From: Catenovulum agarivorans YM01
GTDB lineage: Bacteria; Pseudomonadota; Gammaproteobacteria; Enterobacterales; Alteromonadaceae
Assembly (NCBI RefSeq): GCF_000281085.1
Contig: NZ_JH767527.1
Location: 100,378-164,377 of the forward strand
DNA: 64,000 nucleotides
Direction of reading: 5' to 3'
Part shown: piece after piece, positions 1 to 8,181 of the stretch
Position numbering within the stretch: position 1 is the stretch's first letter
Layout of the letters: every line of letters starts with the position of its first letter
Notes under the pieces: model-generated
Seen by the model: the letters and a program-made list of their open reading frames with translations, nothing else
Database searches by the model: none
What the model was told of the DNA's origin: nothing
Translations under genes and position numbers: made by a program

Positions 1-1062
1 ATCCTCATTAGTGGTGGTGGGCGTTCAAACTTTACCAACAGAGTTGCAACCGCTGAAAACTACCTTTGCCAAAATCCCCATTTTGTAAAATCTTGTTTAA
101 GCCGCTATAGCTCGAATGATTTTATCGAATTGGTTGAGCGTCATGGTTTGAGTTATCACGAGCGTTTGCACGGCCAGTTATTTTGCGATAACAGCGCACA
201 AGACTTAGTAGATATTTTATTAACTGAGTGTGATTGGGCAGGCGTTGAAATTAAGCTGCGTAATGAAGTCTTGTCTGTTGTTAAAAATGAGCCAGGTTAT
301 CTAGTCACCACTAATCAAGATGAATATTTGTGTCAATCACTTGTTATTGCATCGGGTGGGTTAACTATGCCTAAACTGGGTGGTAGCCCATTAGGTTATA
401 AAATTGCAGAGCAGTTTGGTTTAAAGGTCGTACCAACTACCGCTGCACTAGTGCCTTTTACTTTACATGATCACGACAAACAAAGGTTTGACGGTTTATC
501 GGGCATTAGTATCGATTGTTTAGTAACTAGTCAAAGCGGCAAACAGTTTAGAGAAAATATCTTATTCACCCACAGAGGTTTATCAGGCCCAGCTATTTTA
601 CAAATATCTTCATATTGGCAAGCAGGGCAAGCTGTCACAATTAATCTGTTGCCAGAGTGTAACTTAACAGTGCAACTAGAAAGCTGGCGTAAAGACAGCC
701 CGAAAAAATCACTAAAAAATTGTTTAACTCAATTATTGCCATCACGTTTTATCGAAATTTTAATTAATGATAAAGCGCTACCTGATAAGCCTGTTAATCA
801 GCTATCGCATACTGAAATTAAACATATTCACGACTATTTACATAATTGGACAATCAAACCGAACGGTACTGAAGGCTACAGAACCGCCGAAGTCACATTA
901 GGCGGGGTTGATACCGACGAACTTAGCTCAAAAACATTTGAAGCCAAAAAATCTGCTGGTTTATATTTTATCGGTGAAGTAACAGATGTTACAGGTTGGT
1001 TAGGCGGTTACAATTTCCAATATGCGTGGAGTTGTGGTGTCGCTTGTGGATTGGCTGTTTAG
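1..1062 (+). CDS. BaiN/YhiN (HI0933) family FAD-dependent oxidoreductase, 5' partial
   Basis: The reading frame is open from base 1, so the gene starts before the window; 353 residues are visible. The family is usually about 390-410 residues, so roughly the first 40, carrying the dinucleotide-binding GxGxxG, are missing. The visible N-end has GGGRSNFTN, the family's GGGRCNxTN motif with Ser for Cys. The C-end has the FAD-contacting stretch GEVTDVTGWLGGYNFQYAWS. Members are soluble flavoproteins of mostly unclear physiological substrate. The TTG at 130 is an internal codon, not the start. Family call is confident; substrate is unknown. Confidence 0.88.
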   Translation: MLISGGGRSNFTNRVATAENYLCQNPHFVKSCLSRYSSNDFIELVERHGLSYHERLHGQLFCDNSAQDLVDILLTECDWAGVEIKLRNEVLSVVKNEPGYLVTTNQDEYLCQSLVIASGGLTMPKLGGSPLGYKIAEQFGLKVVPTTAALVPFTLHDHDKQRFDGLSGISIDCLVTSQSGKQFRENILFTHRGLSGPAILQISSYWQAGQAVTINLLPECNLTVQLESWRKDSPKKSLKNCLTQLLPSRFIEILINDKALPDKPVNQLSHTEIKHIHDYLHNWTIKPNGTEGYRTAEVTLGGVDTDELSSKTFEAKKSAGLYFIGEVTDVTGWLGGYNFQYAWSCGVACGLAV

Positions 1063-1113
1063 CAAAGTCAAAGTAAAAACAAAGAAATAGTAACTTTATA
1101 GCAAGAAACAATA

Positions 1114-1422
1114 ATGAAAAAACTCTCAAAAGTACAAATTAAACAACAAGCGGCTGTTATGGCTGCTGTCGAAGAACTAGAAGAAAAAGCATTTGCAGAG
1201 CTTACAGATGTTGAACAATGTTGGTTTAGCATGGAACACGATGCATTTCCGGGCTCTTTATTAGTTAGAGTGCAATTTAAAACCCAGCAAGCGGTCGATG
1301 AGGCGCAAGATAATCTTTTACTTTGGCAAAAACGCCTAGCTGGGTTATTACTGAAAAAAGGCATATTAATTAAAAATATGCGTAACCATTTAGTGTTTAC
1401 AGTTTTAAGCCCTGATGACTGA
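1114..1422 (+). CDS. Conserved hypothetical protein, 102 aa
   Basis: A small cytoplasmic protein without signal peptide or membrane segment. It has a charged, probably helical N-terminal half (repeated Glu/Lys around residues 15-30) and a central FPGSLLVRVQF stretch that looks like a beta strand. The FPxSLxVxxxF pattern recalls a short gammaproteobacterial family often labelled Fis-like, but I cannot confirm this. Its end overlaps the start of the Crp-like regulator by 8 bases, so the two are probably translationally coupled. Codon use matches the neighbours. A reverse-strand ORF over the same bases is a shadow. Confidence 0.7.
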   Translation: MKKLSKVQIKQQAAVMAAVEELEEKAFAELTDVEQCWFSMEHDAFPGSLLVRVQFKTQQAVDEAQDNLLLWQKRLAGLLLKKGILIKNMRNHLVFTVLSPDD

Positions 1423-1996
1423 AGCATTTGCTCACCTAAGAGCAACACTTGCTGACTATTCGCCCTTGCCAGCGGCTAGTTGGCAAGATTTTGTCGCCTG
1501 TTGTAATGGTAAATCCTTTGCAAAAGGGCAGTTGATTTATCCGCTTAATAAGGTGCCGACAAGTTTTTGTTTTCTGCACAAAGGTTTGGCGCGCGCTTAT
1601 GTTACCGACAAAAACGGTAATGAATTTAACAAAAACTTTTTTGCTGAGGGGCGTTTCCCTGGCAGTATGAGTGCGTTGTTAACTAATCAGGCCAATGCTA
1701 TGGCGGTTGAAGCGATAGAAGCCTGTGAAATTATAGAAATAGATTTTAAGCGCTACCGTACACTTTTGTTTGACGATGCCAATTTGATGAAAATGCATAT
1801 TCTTTATTTAGAAAGGCATTGGTTGTTAGAAAAAGAGCCTAAAGAAATTGGTTATTTGCAGTTTGAGGCTAGAGAAAGATATCTCAATTTTTTAAACGAA
1901 CATGCCCAAATAGTTAATCGTCTACCTCAATATCATATCGCCGGTTATCTGGGGATTACACCCACACAATTAAGCCGTATACGTAAACAATTATAA
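1415..1996 (+). CDS. Crp/Fnr family transcriptional regulator
   Basis: 193 residues, somewhat short for the family. Residues about 25-120 form a cyclic-nucleotide-binding-like beta roll (QLIYPLNKVPTSFCFLHKGLARAYV). The C-end has a compact helix-turn-helix, IAGYLGITPTQLSRIRKQL. There is no N-terminal Cys cluster of the FNR type, so oxygen sensing through an iron-sulfur cluster is unlikely. Small single-domain-like Crp relatives of this kind commonly control nearby transporters or detoxifying enzymes; the downstream YdcZ transporter and GNAT gene are plausible targets, which is inference only. It overlaps the preceding small gene by 8 bases. Confidence 0.82.
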   Translation: MTEAFAHLRATLADYSPLPAASWQDFVACCNGKSFAKGQLIYPLNKVPTSFCFLHKGLARAYVTDKNGNEFNKNFFAEGRFPGSMSALLTNQANAMAVEAIEACEIIEIDFKRYRTLLFDDANLMKMHILYLERHWLLEKEPKEIGYLQFEARERYLNFLNEHAQIVNRLPQYHIAGYLGITPTQLSRIRKQL

Positions 1997-2083
1997 AATT
2001 ATTTGTTCTCAACATATGTAAATGAACTGAGCTAATAATGACATTATGCTGGTGTTTTTCTGAAGATTAATGGACATCAGTTA

Positions 2084-2527
2084 ATGACGACTTACTACAG
2101 TTTACTCGCATTTATTTGTGGTGCTTGTATTGCGATACAAGCTGCTATGAATTCCCAACTTGCAATTCAATTACAGAGTGTTTTAAAAGCCACAAGTTAT
2201 GCGTTTTTTGCCAGTTTCGTTTTAACCAGTATTTTGGCTGCAACACTTTCGACACCATTGCCAAATAAAGCTTTGGTTAGTACCCCTTGGTATTTGTGGT
2301 TTTCCTTTATCCTCAGTGTGGTTGGTGTTGCCAGCATGTATTTTTTAATACCTAAATTAGGGGCTGGCAATGCCATTACCATAGCCTTATGTGGTCAAGT
2401 TATTTTTGCTTTACTCATTAGTCATTTTGGTTGGTTTGCAAGTCCAGTTAAGTATTTAACCTTAACTAAGGTGCCTGGGCTTATATGTATGTTGCTAGGG
2501 TTGTATTTAATTAATAGGACAAATTAA
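2084..2527 (+). CDS. YdcZ/DUF606-type DMT transporter subunit
   Basis: 147 residues with about five hydrophobic helices and almost no soluble part (first helix YYSLLAFICGACIAIQAAMNSQLA, abbreviated here to its ends at residues 4-27). The N-terminal helix with QAAMNSQL followed by a second helix is typical of the DUF606/YdcZ branch of the drug/metabolite transporter superfamily. It sits in the inner membrane; substrate unknown. The GNAT gene begins immediately after its stop codon, so they form an operon. ATG start has no strong ribosome binding site, but nothing better lies upstream. Confidence 0.8.
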   Translation: MTTYYSLLAFICGACIAIQAAMNSQLAIQLQSVLKATSYAFFASFVLTSILAATLSTPLPNKALVSTPWYLWFSFILSVVGVASMYFLIPKLGAGNAITIALCGQVIFALLISHFGWFASPVKYLTLTKVPGLICMLLGLYLINRTN

Positions 2528-3223
2528 ATGTTACGAACTAAACAGGATTTGATACACAACAATTTACATAACTTGCATTGTTATTGGTTGGCTTTGGGTG
2601 GGCAGATGGTAAATAACCAAAACCTTTTTGTTCAGCAAGCCTGGCCAAATCATATCTGGGCTGAGAATTTTCAGCCGACAACTATCCTGACACAAGGGCA
2701 TCATAGCTTTGAAGGCAAGGTAACAGCTTATCTTGATAACGAAGAAAATGCTCAAACTACTAAGAGCAAGCTGATGTTAATGAGTAAAGTGATAGATACA
2801 ACTATTACGTTAGAACAAAATGCTGCAGATGTTTTCGATAAGATCGTTCAAATAAAACCTAATGAATTAAGCAACTGGGTTAAGTGCTGCGAAACGGCAT
2901 TTTCATACCAAATCGAGAAAAATTCTACTGCGCAGTTATTTCACAATAAAAACGCTCAAATATGGGCGTACAAAATAGATCAAGAAATTGTCGCAACAGC
3001 AATCAGTTTTAAATCAAATAATACTTTGGGCACACATCAAGTCGGGGTACATCCTAATTATCGTGGGCAGGGCATAGCGAGGAATTTTATGTTGTTTTTA
3101 ATAGCGCATGCAGCTCAGTTGGGCTGTACCGAGGTAAGTTTACAAGCATCTCGTTTGGGCATGCCTATGTACCAGAAACTTGGTTTTGAAAAGTTAATTT
3201 GCTTAAATAAGAGACTCGCCTAA
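2528..3223 (+). CDS. GNAT family N-acetyltransferase
   Basis: 231 residues. The C-terminal half is a GNAT domain: motif A appears as VGVHPNYRGQGIARNFM (acetyl-CoA pyrophosphate loop, residues about 177-193) and motif B-like MYQKLGFEKL closes the fold. The N-terminal ~110 residues resemble the helper domain seen in tandem-type GNATs but lack a clear second acetyl-CoA site. Substrate not predictable. Starts one base after the YdcZ-like gene stop, so co-transcribed. A hairpin over the stop codon (3211-3237) probably ends the operon. Confidence 0.82.
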   Translation: MLRTKQDLIHNNLHNLHCYWLALGGQMVNNQNLFVQQAWPNHIWAENFQPTTILTQGHHSFEGKVTAYLDNEENAQTTKSKLMLMSKVIDTTITLEQNAADVFDKIVQIKPNELSNWVKCCETAFSYQIEKNSTAQLFHNKNAQIWAYKIDQEIVATAISFKSNNTLGTHQVGVHPNYRGQGIARNFMLFLIAHAAQLGCTEVSLQASRLGMPMYQKLGFEKLICLNKRLA

Positions 3224-3237
3224 ACCTGCCGAGTCTC
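3211..3237. terminator. Bidirectional hairpin between convergent genes
   Basis: GAGACTCG (3211-3218) pairs with CGAGTCTC (3230-3237) across an 11-base loop. It spans the stop codon of the GNAT gene and lies just before the stop of the convergent gene at 3256. There is no strong T-run on either side, so efficiency is uncertain. Confidence 0.5.
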
Positions 3238-3255
3238 TATGATTAAGTGATCACA

Positions 3256-3834
3256 CTATTGAAGACAAACGTAGCCTGAAACACTGAACTGATTGTGCAC
3301 TGGTTTATCTGCATTTTGTGGGCACATATTAATGCTACCAAACGCAGTTAATTTGCCTGTCGCACCATCAAATGCACCGTTTACACCTTGTAAATCGGTC
3401 ACTTGTTCAATAACAGTAAAACCGCATGGGGTAGGTAGTTTAGTTGTTTCATCTAAAATGAGCTGGCCGTTTTGATCTTTAGCAAACTCTGTCACACCAG
3501 TTACGTAAGCTTTGTCGTTGTATGTGTATATATCACCTAAACCATCATTTAGATTTATTTGATGATTAAGAGTGATGGCAAAATTATCTTGGTTGACGAT
3601 AGTACCGTAAATATCGCCAGAAGCTGACGCGACTAACTTACGTCTAAACCCTTTCACCTTATACAAGTTGAAAGACACTTCACCTTGTTGCTCGTGTTCG
3701 CTGATGTTTTTTGTTGAAATTTGACCTGAAACTTTGTGGTACTGACCGTTTGGGCACATGTTTGGGAAATTAAACGCGTGAGCCGAGCTTGCTGATGCTA
3801 ACAAAGTTACTGCTAAGGTTAAATTTTTTAACAT
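3256..3834 (-). CDS. Secreted hypothetical protein
   Basis: 192 residues from the ATG at 3834, chosen because AAGGA stands at good spacing upstream and because it places a clean Sec signal peptide first (LKNLTLAVTLLASASSAHA, cleavage after AHA at about residue 20). The longer reading frame to 3903 would add a charged 23-residue stretch before the signal. The mature part is beta-rich, with four Cys including NMCPNGQYH near the N-end and NMCPQNADK near the C-end, a repeated NMCP element hinting at two related halves. No family recognised. Single gene, convergent to the GNAT gene. Confidence 0.72.
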   Translation of the reverse strand: MLKNLTLAVTLLASASSAHAFNFPNMCPNGQYHKVSGQISTKNISEHEQQGEVSFNLYKVKGFRRKLVASASGDIYGTIVNQDNFAITLNHQINLNDGLGDIYTYNDKAYVTGVTEFAKDQNGQLILDETTKLPTPCGFTVIEQVTDLQGVNGAFDGATGKLTAFGSINMCPQNADKPVHNQFSVSGYVCLQ

Positions 3835-3959
3835 TGATTGATTCCTTTTAATGTAATTAATGCGTGTTGTAATAAACGCAACAATGTATTTGTTAACTAG
3901 CACTTATCCGCTTAGTCAACTTAGGCTACAATAACCCTTTTTAATTGCGAAGATAAGTC

Positions 3960-4313
3960 ATGAGTTCACAAAAATTACTTTTAAACAAAATTCAAACCTC
4001 TCCTACCACTGTTGTTTTTTCTGAAGTTATTCAGGCAATTGAAGAAAATTATGATTTCGTTGAAACAGAATTTAATAATGGGGAAACCGTTAATTTAGCT
4101 GGGCAAAATAACGGTTCATGCAAAATTTTTGCATTCGCAAAATTAAATCAATTAACGCCTGAACAAACTTTACATTTGTTTGGTGACTACTACCGTAAAG
4201 ATGTCTTAGAAAACCCACAAGGGACTGATCATCAAAATATCCGCAACTTTATTCAATTTGGTTGGGGTGGTATTCAATTTAAAGGTGAAGCCTTAACTGC
4301 AAAAGAAGCTTAA
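3960..4313 (+). CDS. HopJ type III effector family protein
   Basis: 117 residues matching the HopJ family pattern: FVETEFNNGETVNLAGQNNGSCKIFAFAKLN, split here as NGxxxNxxGxNxGSCKIFxF (residues about 38-58), followed by LHLFGDYYRKDVLENPQGTDHQNIRNF. Despite the name, most family members are chromosomal cytosolic proteins in bacteria without type III secretion, and there is no secretion locus here. Function unknown. The ABC exporter gene begins 5 bases after its stop, indicating an operon. Confidence 0.85.
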   Translation: MSSQKLLLNKIQTSPTTVVFSEVIQAIEENYDFVETEFNNGETVNLAGQNNGSCKIFAFAKLNQLTPEQTLHLFGDYYRKDVLENPQGTDHQNIRNFIQFGWGGIQFKGEALTAKEA

Positions 4314-4318
4314 TTTTT

Positions 4319-6148
4319 ATGATGAAGTTTTTTGAGGGGTTGTTAAAGCCCTTTCCGCCAGAAGAGCCGACTACACCACCAAATACTTTATTTGCATTTT
4401 GCCGTCATTACAGCAAAGGGGTTGGTGGGTATTTAGTGTTAATGTCATTATTAACTGCCACACTTGCGATTATTGAAGCCTATTTAATGTCTTATTTGGG
4501 CCGTTTAGTTGATATGTTAGCCAACTCGACGCCTGAAACTTTCCTGCAGCAATACCAAGGCCAATTACTTTGGTTGAGCTTTTTGGTATTAATTGCCGCA
4601 CCTGTGACTATTTGGCTGCATGCAACTGTGGTGCATCAAACTTTGCTTGGCAATTATCCTATGGGTATTCGCTGGCAAGCGCATAGATATTTATTGGGGC
4701 AAAGTATCTCGTTTTTTCAAAATGATTTTGCGGGTCGTATATCAACTAAAGTAATGCAAACCTCACTGGCTGTGCGCGAAAGTGTGATGAAACTGTTGGA
4801 CGTATTTGTATATGTAACAGTTTATTTTGCCAGTATGTTGGTATTAATTGCCCAAGCCGATTGGCGATTAGCTTTACCTATGTTTGCATGGCTGGTGGTT
4901 TATATATTATTGCAAAGCTTTTTTATTCCACGTTTAAAACAAGCTTCTATGTTACAAGCTGATGCGCGCGCGGATATGACAGGGCGTATTGTTGATAGTT
5001 ACACCAATATCAGCACAGTTAAGTTGTTTGCCCATACTAAACAAGAAGCGGATTATGCTAAATCTGGCATGAATGGCTTTTTAAAAACCGTATATGTACA
5101 AATGCGTTTAGCAACAGGCATGATCACTAGCGTGCAAGTGAGTAACTATTTGTTGTTATTTGCTGTTGCCTATTTGTCTATTTCACTTTGGTTAGATAGC
5201 TCTATTACCGTAGGTGCTATTGCTGTAGCTGTTAGTTTATCTTTGCGTTTAAACGGTATGTCACAATGGATTATGTGGGAAGTCAGCGCTTTGTTTGAAA
5301 ACATAGGCACAGCCACTGACGGTATGCGCACTTTGTCGCAACCTCGTGATGTGCAAGATAAAGAGCAAGCGGCAGAACTAACTGTAAACCAAGGTTCAAT
5401 TGAGTTTAATCAAGTTAACTTCTCTTATGGAAACGTTAAGGTTTTTGACAACTTAGATTTACATATTAAACCGGGTGAAAAAGTCGGTATTGTTGGCCGC
5501 TCTGGTGCCGGTAAATCTACCCTAGTTAATTTGTTATTGCGTTTTTACGATATAGACAGCGGCACAATTAAAATTGATGGCCAAGATGTATCAAGCATTC
5601 AGCAAGAAAGTTTACGTGCACAAATTGGTATGGTCACGCAAGACACTTCGTTATTACACCGTAGCGTTCGTGAAAATATTTTGTATGGTCGCAACAAGGC
5701 AACTGATGAGCAATTAATTGCAGCATCTAAACAAGCTGAAGCGCATGACTTTATTCAAAGCTTAACTGACCTACAAGGTCGTACTGGTTACGATGCTCAA
5801 GTGGGTGAGCGTGGTGTTAAATTAAGTGGTGGTCAGCGTCAGCGTATTGCCATTGCTCGTGTGTTATTAAAAGATGCACCTATACTTGTATTGGACGAAG
5901 CAACTTCTGCATTAGACTCTGAAGTAGAAGCTGCGATACAAGATAGTTTATACAAGCTAATGCAAGGTAAAACAGTTATTGCTATTGCACATAGACTTTC
6001 GACTATTGCTGCTATGGATAGATTAATTGTATTAGACGGCGGCAAAATTGCCGAGCAGGGTACACATAAAGAGCTGATTGCCAGTGGTGGCATTTATGCG
6101 CAATTGTGGGCGCATCAAACTGGTGGCTTTATTGCCAACGATTTATAG
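4319..6148 (+). CDS. ABC transporter, fused permease and ATPase (MsbA-like half transporter)
   Basis: 609 residues, one polypeptide with an N-terminal six-helix export-type membrane domain (about 35-330) and a C-terminal nucleotide-binding domain. The ATPase has Walker A GRSGAGKST, Q-loop in MVTQDTSLL, signature LSGGQRQRIAIARV, Walker B ILVLDEATSALD and the switch His in IAHRLST. Such proteins act as homodimers in the inner membrane and export lipids, peptides or drugs; the substrate cannot be assigned. No peptidase domain is present, so it is not a bacteriocin processor. It lies 5 bases after the HopJ-family gene. Confidence 0.92.
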   Translation: MMKFFEGLLKPFPPEEPTTPPNTLFAFCRHYSKGVGGYLVLMSLLTATLAIIEAYLMSYLGRLVDMLANSTPETFLQQYQGQLLWLSFLVLIAAPVTIWLHATVVHQTLLGNYPMGIRWQAHRYLLGQSISFFQNDFAGRISTKVMQTSLAVRESVMKLLDVFVYVTVYFASMLVLIAQADWRLALPMFAWLVVYILLQSFFIPRLKQASMLQADARADMTGRIVDSYTNISTVKLFAHTKQEADYAKSGMNGFLKTVYVQMRLATGMITSVQVSNYLLLFAVAYLSISLWLDSSITVGAIAVAVSLSLRLNGMSQWIMWEVSALFENIGTATDGMRTLSQPRDVQDKEQAAELTVNQGSIEFNQVNFSYGNVKVFDNLDLHIKPGEKVGIVGRSGAGKSTLVNLLLRFYDIDSGTIKIDGQDVSSIQQESLRAQIGMVTQDTSLLHRSVRENILYGRNKATDEQLIAASKQAEAHDFIQSLTDLQGRTGYDAQVGERGVKLSGGQRQRIAIARVLLKDAPILVLDEATSALDSEVEAAIQDSLYKLMQGKTVIAIAHRLSTIAAMDRLIVLDGGKIAEQGTHKELIASGGIYAQLWAHQTGGFIANDL

Positions 6149-6177
6149 GCATATCAACTAATAAATAGAGGTGACTT

Positions 6178-6576
6178 ATGAACAAGGACGAATGTAATCA
6201 ATATTTATTATCTAAACCCGAAGCTGAATTAGATTATCCATTCGGCGCTGATGTTGCTGTTTATAAGGTAGCAGGCAAGATGTTTGCTACCTTGTCTTAT
6301 GGCAAAATCCACCCAGATTTTCCGGCATGCGACAACATGAATTTGAAATGTGTACCTGAGCAAGCAGTTGAATTACGTGATGTATTTAACGCTGTTATCG
6401 CTGGTTATCATATGAACAAAAAGCATTGGAATAGCATTATTTTAGACGGAACAATTCCCGAAGGTGAAATGAAGCGCATGATGGATATGTCTTATGCTTT
6501 GGTTATTTCCGGTTTACCTAAAAGTAAGAAAAACTATTTTTATACTGCGTATCCTGATAATTTTGAGCTAAATTGA
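6178..6576 (+). CDS. MmcQ/YjbR family DNA-binding protein
   Basis: 132 residues with the family features: an N-terminal CNQYLLSKPEAELDYPFG, a central KMFATLSY beta hairpin, NMNLKCVPEQAVELR, and a closing HMNKKHWNSIILDG before MMDMSYALVISGLPK. YjbR-type proteins have a CyaY-like fold and are annotated as DNA-binding from structure; a cellular role is not established. A ribosome binding site AGAGGTG precedes the ATG. The next small gene follows about 50 bases downstream. Confidence 0.88.
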   Translation: MNKDECNQYLLSKPEAELDYPFGADVAVYKVAGKMFATLSYGKIHPDFPACDNMNLKCVPEQAVELRDVFNAVIAGYHMNKKHWNSIILDGTIPEGEMKRMMDMSYALVISGLPKSKKNYFYTAYPDNFELN

Positions 6577-6623
6577 TAGGGACTGTTGTTGCTTTAAGAA
6601 ATATTTTACAGGGTGTTACTTCG

Positions 6624-6860
6624 ATGGAAATTAAACACTATGCAAAGCCAATTGATTCCGTAAGTGGTATTTCATTTGACACATTGATGTTAGAAATTGC
6701 AATGGGTACAATTAGTACTATTTTCGCAATTATTGGCTTTAAGGTAGATCTTATAATCTTAGGTCTACCATGTGCTGTTGTGGCATTTATATGCTGGGGC
6801 GGAATATTTCAAGCTGTATATTATTTTATCAAGAGCAGATCCAGCGTTAAAGCAAAGTGA
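6624..6860 (+). CDS. Small two-helix membrane protein
   Basis: 78 residues from the ATG at 6624. A longer frame opens with TTG at 6573 and overlaps the previous stop, but the ATG with AGGG upstream gives a more ordinary protein. Two hydrophobic helices (about residues 20-40 and 47-70) are joined by a short loop around KVDLI; the tail is basic (KSRSSVKAK), which suggests a cytoplasmic C-end. No family recognised. The stop codon is buried in the terminator hairpin at 6851-6877. Confidence 0.6.
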   Translation: MEIKHYAKPIDSVSGISFDTLMLEIAMGTISTIFAIIGFKVDLIILGLPCAVVAFICWGGIFQAVYYFIKSRSSVKAK

Positions 6861-6877
6861 AATATATTCACTTTGCT
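6851..6877. terminator. Hairpin between convergent genes
   Basis: AGCAAAGTGAA (6851-6861) pairs perfectly with TTCACTTTGCT (6867-6877), an 11-bp stem with a 5-base loop that includes the stop of the upstream gene. It separates two convergent genes and can serve both; no long T-run follows on the plus strand. Confidence 0.6.
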
Positions 6878-6898
6878 GGGGGTAAATCTTTTCCAAAG

Positions 6899-7243
6899 TT
6901 AATCTTTCATTTCATCGACTGTTTCTTTGGTTTTTTCCCATAAATCAGAGCCTGTTTTTTTGCTCTTTTCCCAAAGTTCCGAACCAACTTCTTTACCATC
7001 TTCATAAACTTTTTTGCTAACATCGGCCGTTTCTTCGGCAATATCTGCACCTAATTCTTTGGTTTTTTCAGCCAATTCTTTTGAGGTGTCAGCAACAGTT
7101 TCTCGTTCATCTTCAGTATCAGACCAAATATCACTAACATATGTAGTGAAACTATCCCACCAACTTTCGTCGTCGCTAGCCAGTACAGGAGACGTAACTA
7201 ATAAAGTGGTTAAACCAATAGCCATTAAAGACGAGTGTTTCAT
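6899..7243 (-). CDS. Secreted repetitive helical protein (apolipophorin/YtxH-like)
   Basis: 114 residues: a Sec signal peptide ending VLASDDE at about residue 22, then WWDSFTTYVSDIW, then a highly charged amphipathic helix built on a roughly 11-residue repeat rich in Lys, Glu and Asp (SKELAEKTKELGADI, SKKVYEDGKEVGSEL, SKKTGSDLWEKTKET). No Cys. Such repeats occur in late-embryogenesis-like and apolipophorin-like stress proteins. A periplasmic location is predicted. Exact function unknown; AGGAGAAGATTT precedes the ATG. Confidence 0.7.
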   Translation of the reverse strand: MKHSSLMAIGLTTLLVTSPVLASDDESWWDSFTTYVSDIWSDTEDERETVADTSKELAEKTKELGADIAEETADVSKKVYEDGKEVGSELWEKSKKTGSDLWEKTKETVDEMKD

Positions 7244-7384
7244 AAATCTTCTCCTAAAAATCTTTGTTTTCAGTATATAGCGTCAATTAGAGTTAGCTAT
7301 AGCAAACTTGGTGTTTTGTGCGATATTTCCGCCAACACTATGTTCAACTGGTGAAATATCATTTGCAAAAAAGCGCTAACCTCT

Positions 7385-7413
7385 GTAACTTTTCACGTCA
7401 ACGTTCGGTCATA
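7385..7413 (+). promoter_or_regulatory. Possible sigma-E-like promoter upstream of dsbC
   Basis: GTAACTT at 7385-7391 and GTCATA at 7408-7413 are separated by 16 bases, roughly the layout of envelope-stress sigma-E promoters (GGAACTT, then TCNNA). dsbC is sigma-E controlled in some enterobacteria. Both elements deviate from consensus, so this is weak. Confidence 0.25.
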
Positions 7414-7458
7414 TATATCACACACAAAAGACTGATCCCGTGGTAAAAAGAGAGTTTT

Positions 7459-8181
7459 ATGTTTAACAACAAAATTTCAAAATTAATTGCAGCCGTTGCT
7501 GTAATTGCGAGCACGGCAAGTATTTCATTCGCTGTTGAAAAAAACTACCCAGCTATTAATACAGCAGTGGCTAAACTTGGTTTACAAGTTCAAGATGTTG
7601 TTGATGTGCCATTAGCTGGAATGAAAGGTGTATTAACTGACAAAGGTTTGTTTTACGTGAGTGAAGACGGCTCTATGTTATTACACGGTACCTTGTTTAA
7701 TTTAAAAGAAGGTATGAAGAACGAAAGTGAAGCCATTTTATCTAAAGTTCGTGTTAGCCAATTAGGTAAATTTGAAGCAGAATTAATCGAATACAAAGCG
7801 AAAAACGAAAAGTATGCAATTAATGTATTTACTGACATAACCTGTGGTTACTGCCGTAAACTTCACCAACAAATTGCTGAATACAATGATTTAGGCATTA
7901 CTATTCGTTATCTAGCATTTCCTCGTGGTGGTGTAGCAAGTCAATCATACCGAGATATGGTCAGTGTTTGGTGCGCACAAGATCCCGCACAAGCAATGAC
8001 GGACGCTAAAGTGAAAGGTCAAATTGTTGCCAAATCATGTGCCAACCCGGTTGTAGACCATTATAACTTTGGTGCACAAATTGGTGTTTCTGGTACACCA
8101 GCAATCATTTTGCAAGATGGCACCTTAGTGCCAGGGTATCGTCCACCTGAAGATATGTTGCAACTATTACAAGGCTCTTAA
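7459..8181 (+). CDS. dsbC: Thiol:disulfide interchange protein DsbC
   Basis: 240 residues with a Sec signal peptide (cleaved near residue 25), an N-terminal dimerisation domain, then a thioredoxin fold with the active-site CGYC (TDITCGYCRKLH, around residue 131) and the cis-proline loop GVSGTPAI. A second Cys pair (VWCAQD and KSCANP) matches the structural disulfide of the family. It is the periplasmic disulfide isomerase. Its stop codon overlaps the recJ start by one base (TAATG), the same dsbC-recJ coupling seen across gammaproteobacteria. Confidence 0.96.
   Translation: MFNNKISKLIAAVAVIASTASISFAVEKNYPAINTAVAKLGLQVQDVVDVPLAGMKGVLTDKGLFYVSEDGSMLLHGTLFNLKEGMKNESEAILSKVRVSQLGKFEAELIEYKAKNEKYAINVFTDITCGYCRKLHQQIAEYNDLGITIRYLAFPRGGVASQSYRDMVSVWCAQDPAQAMTDAKVKGQIVAKSCANPVVDHYNFGAQIGVSGTPAIILQDGTLVPGYRPPEDMLQLLQGS

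Noticed and set aside
3960-4313. HopJ-family gene as evidence of type III secretion
   Set aside because: The family is widespread in bacteria without that system, and no secretion genes or N-terminal secretion signal are near.
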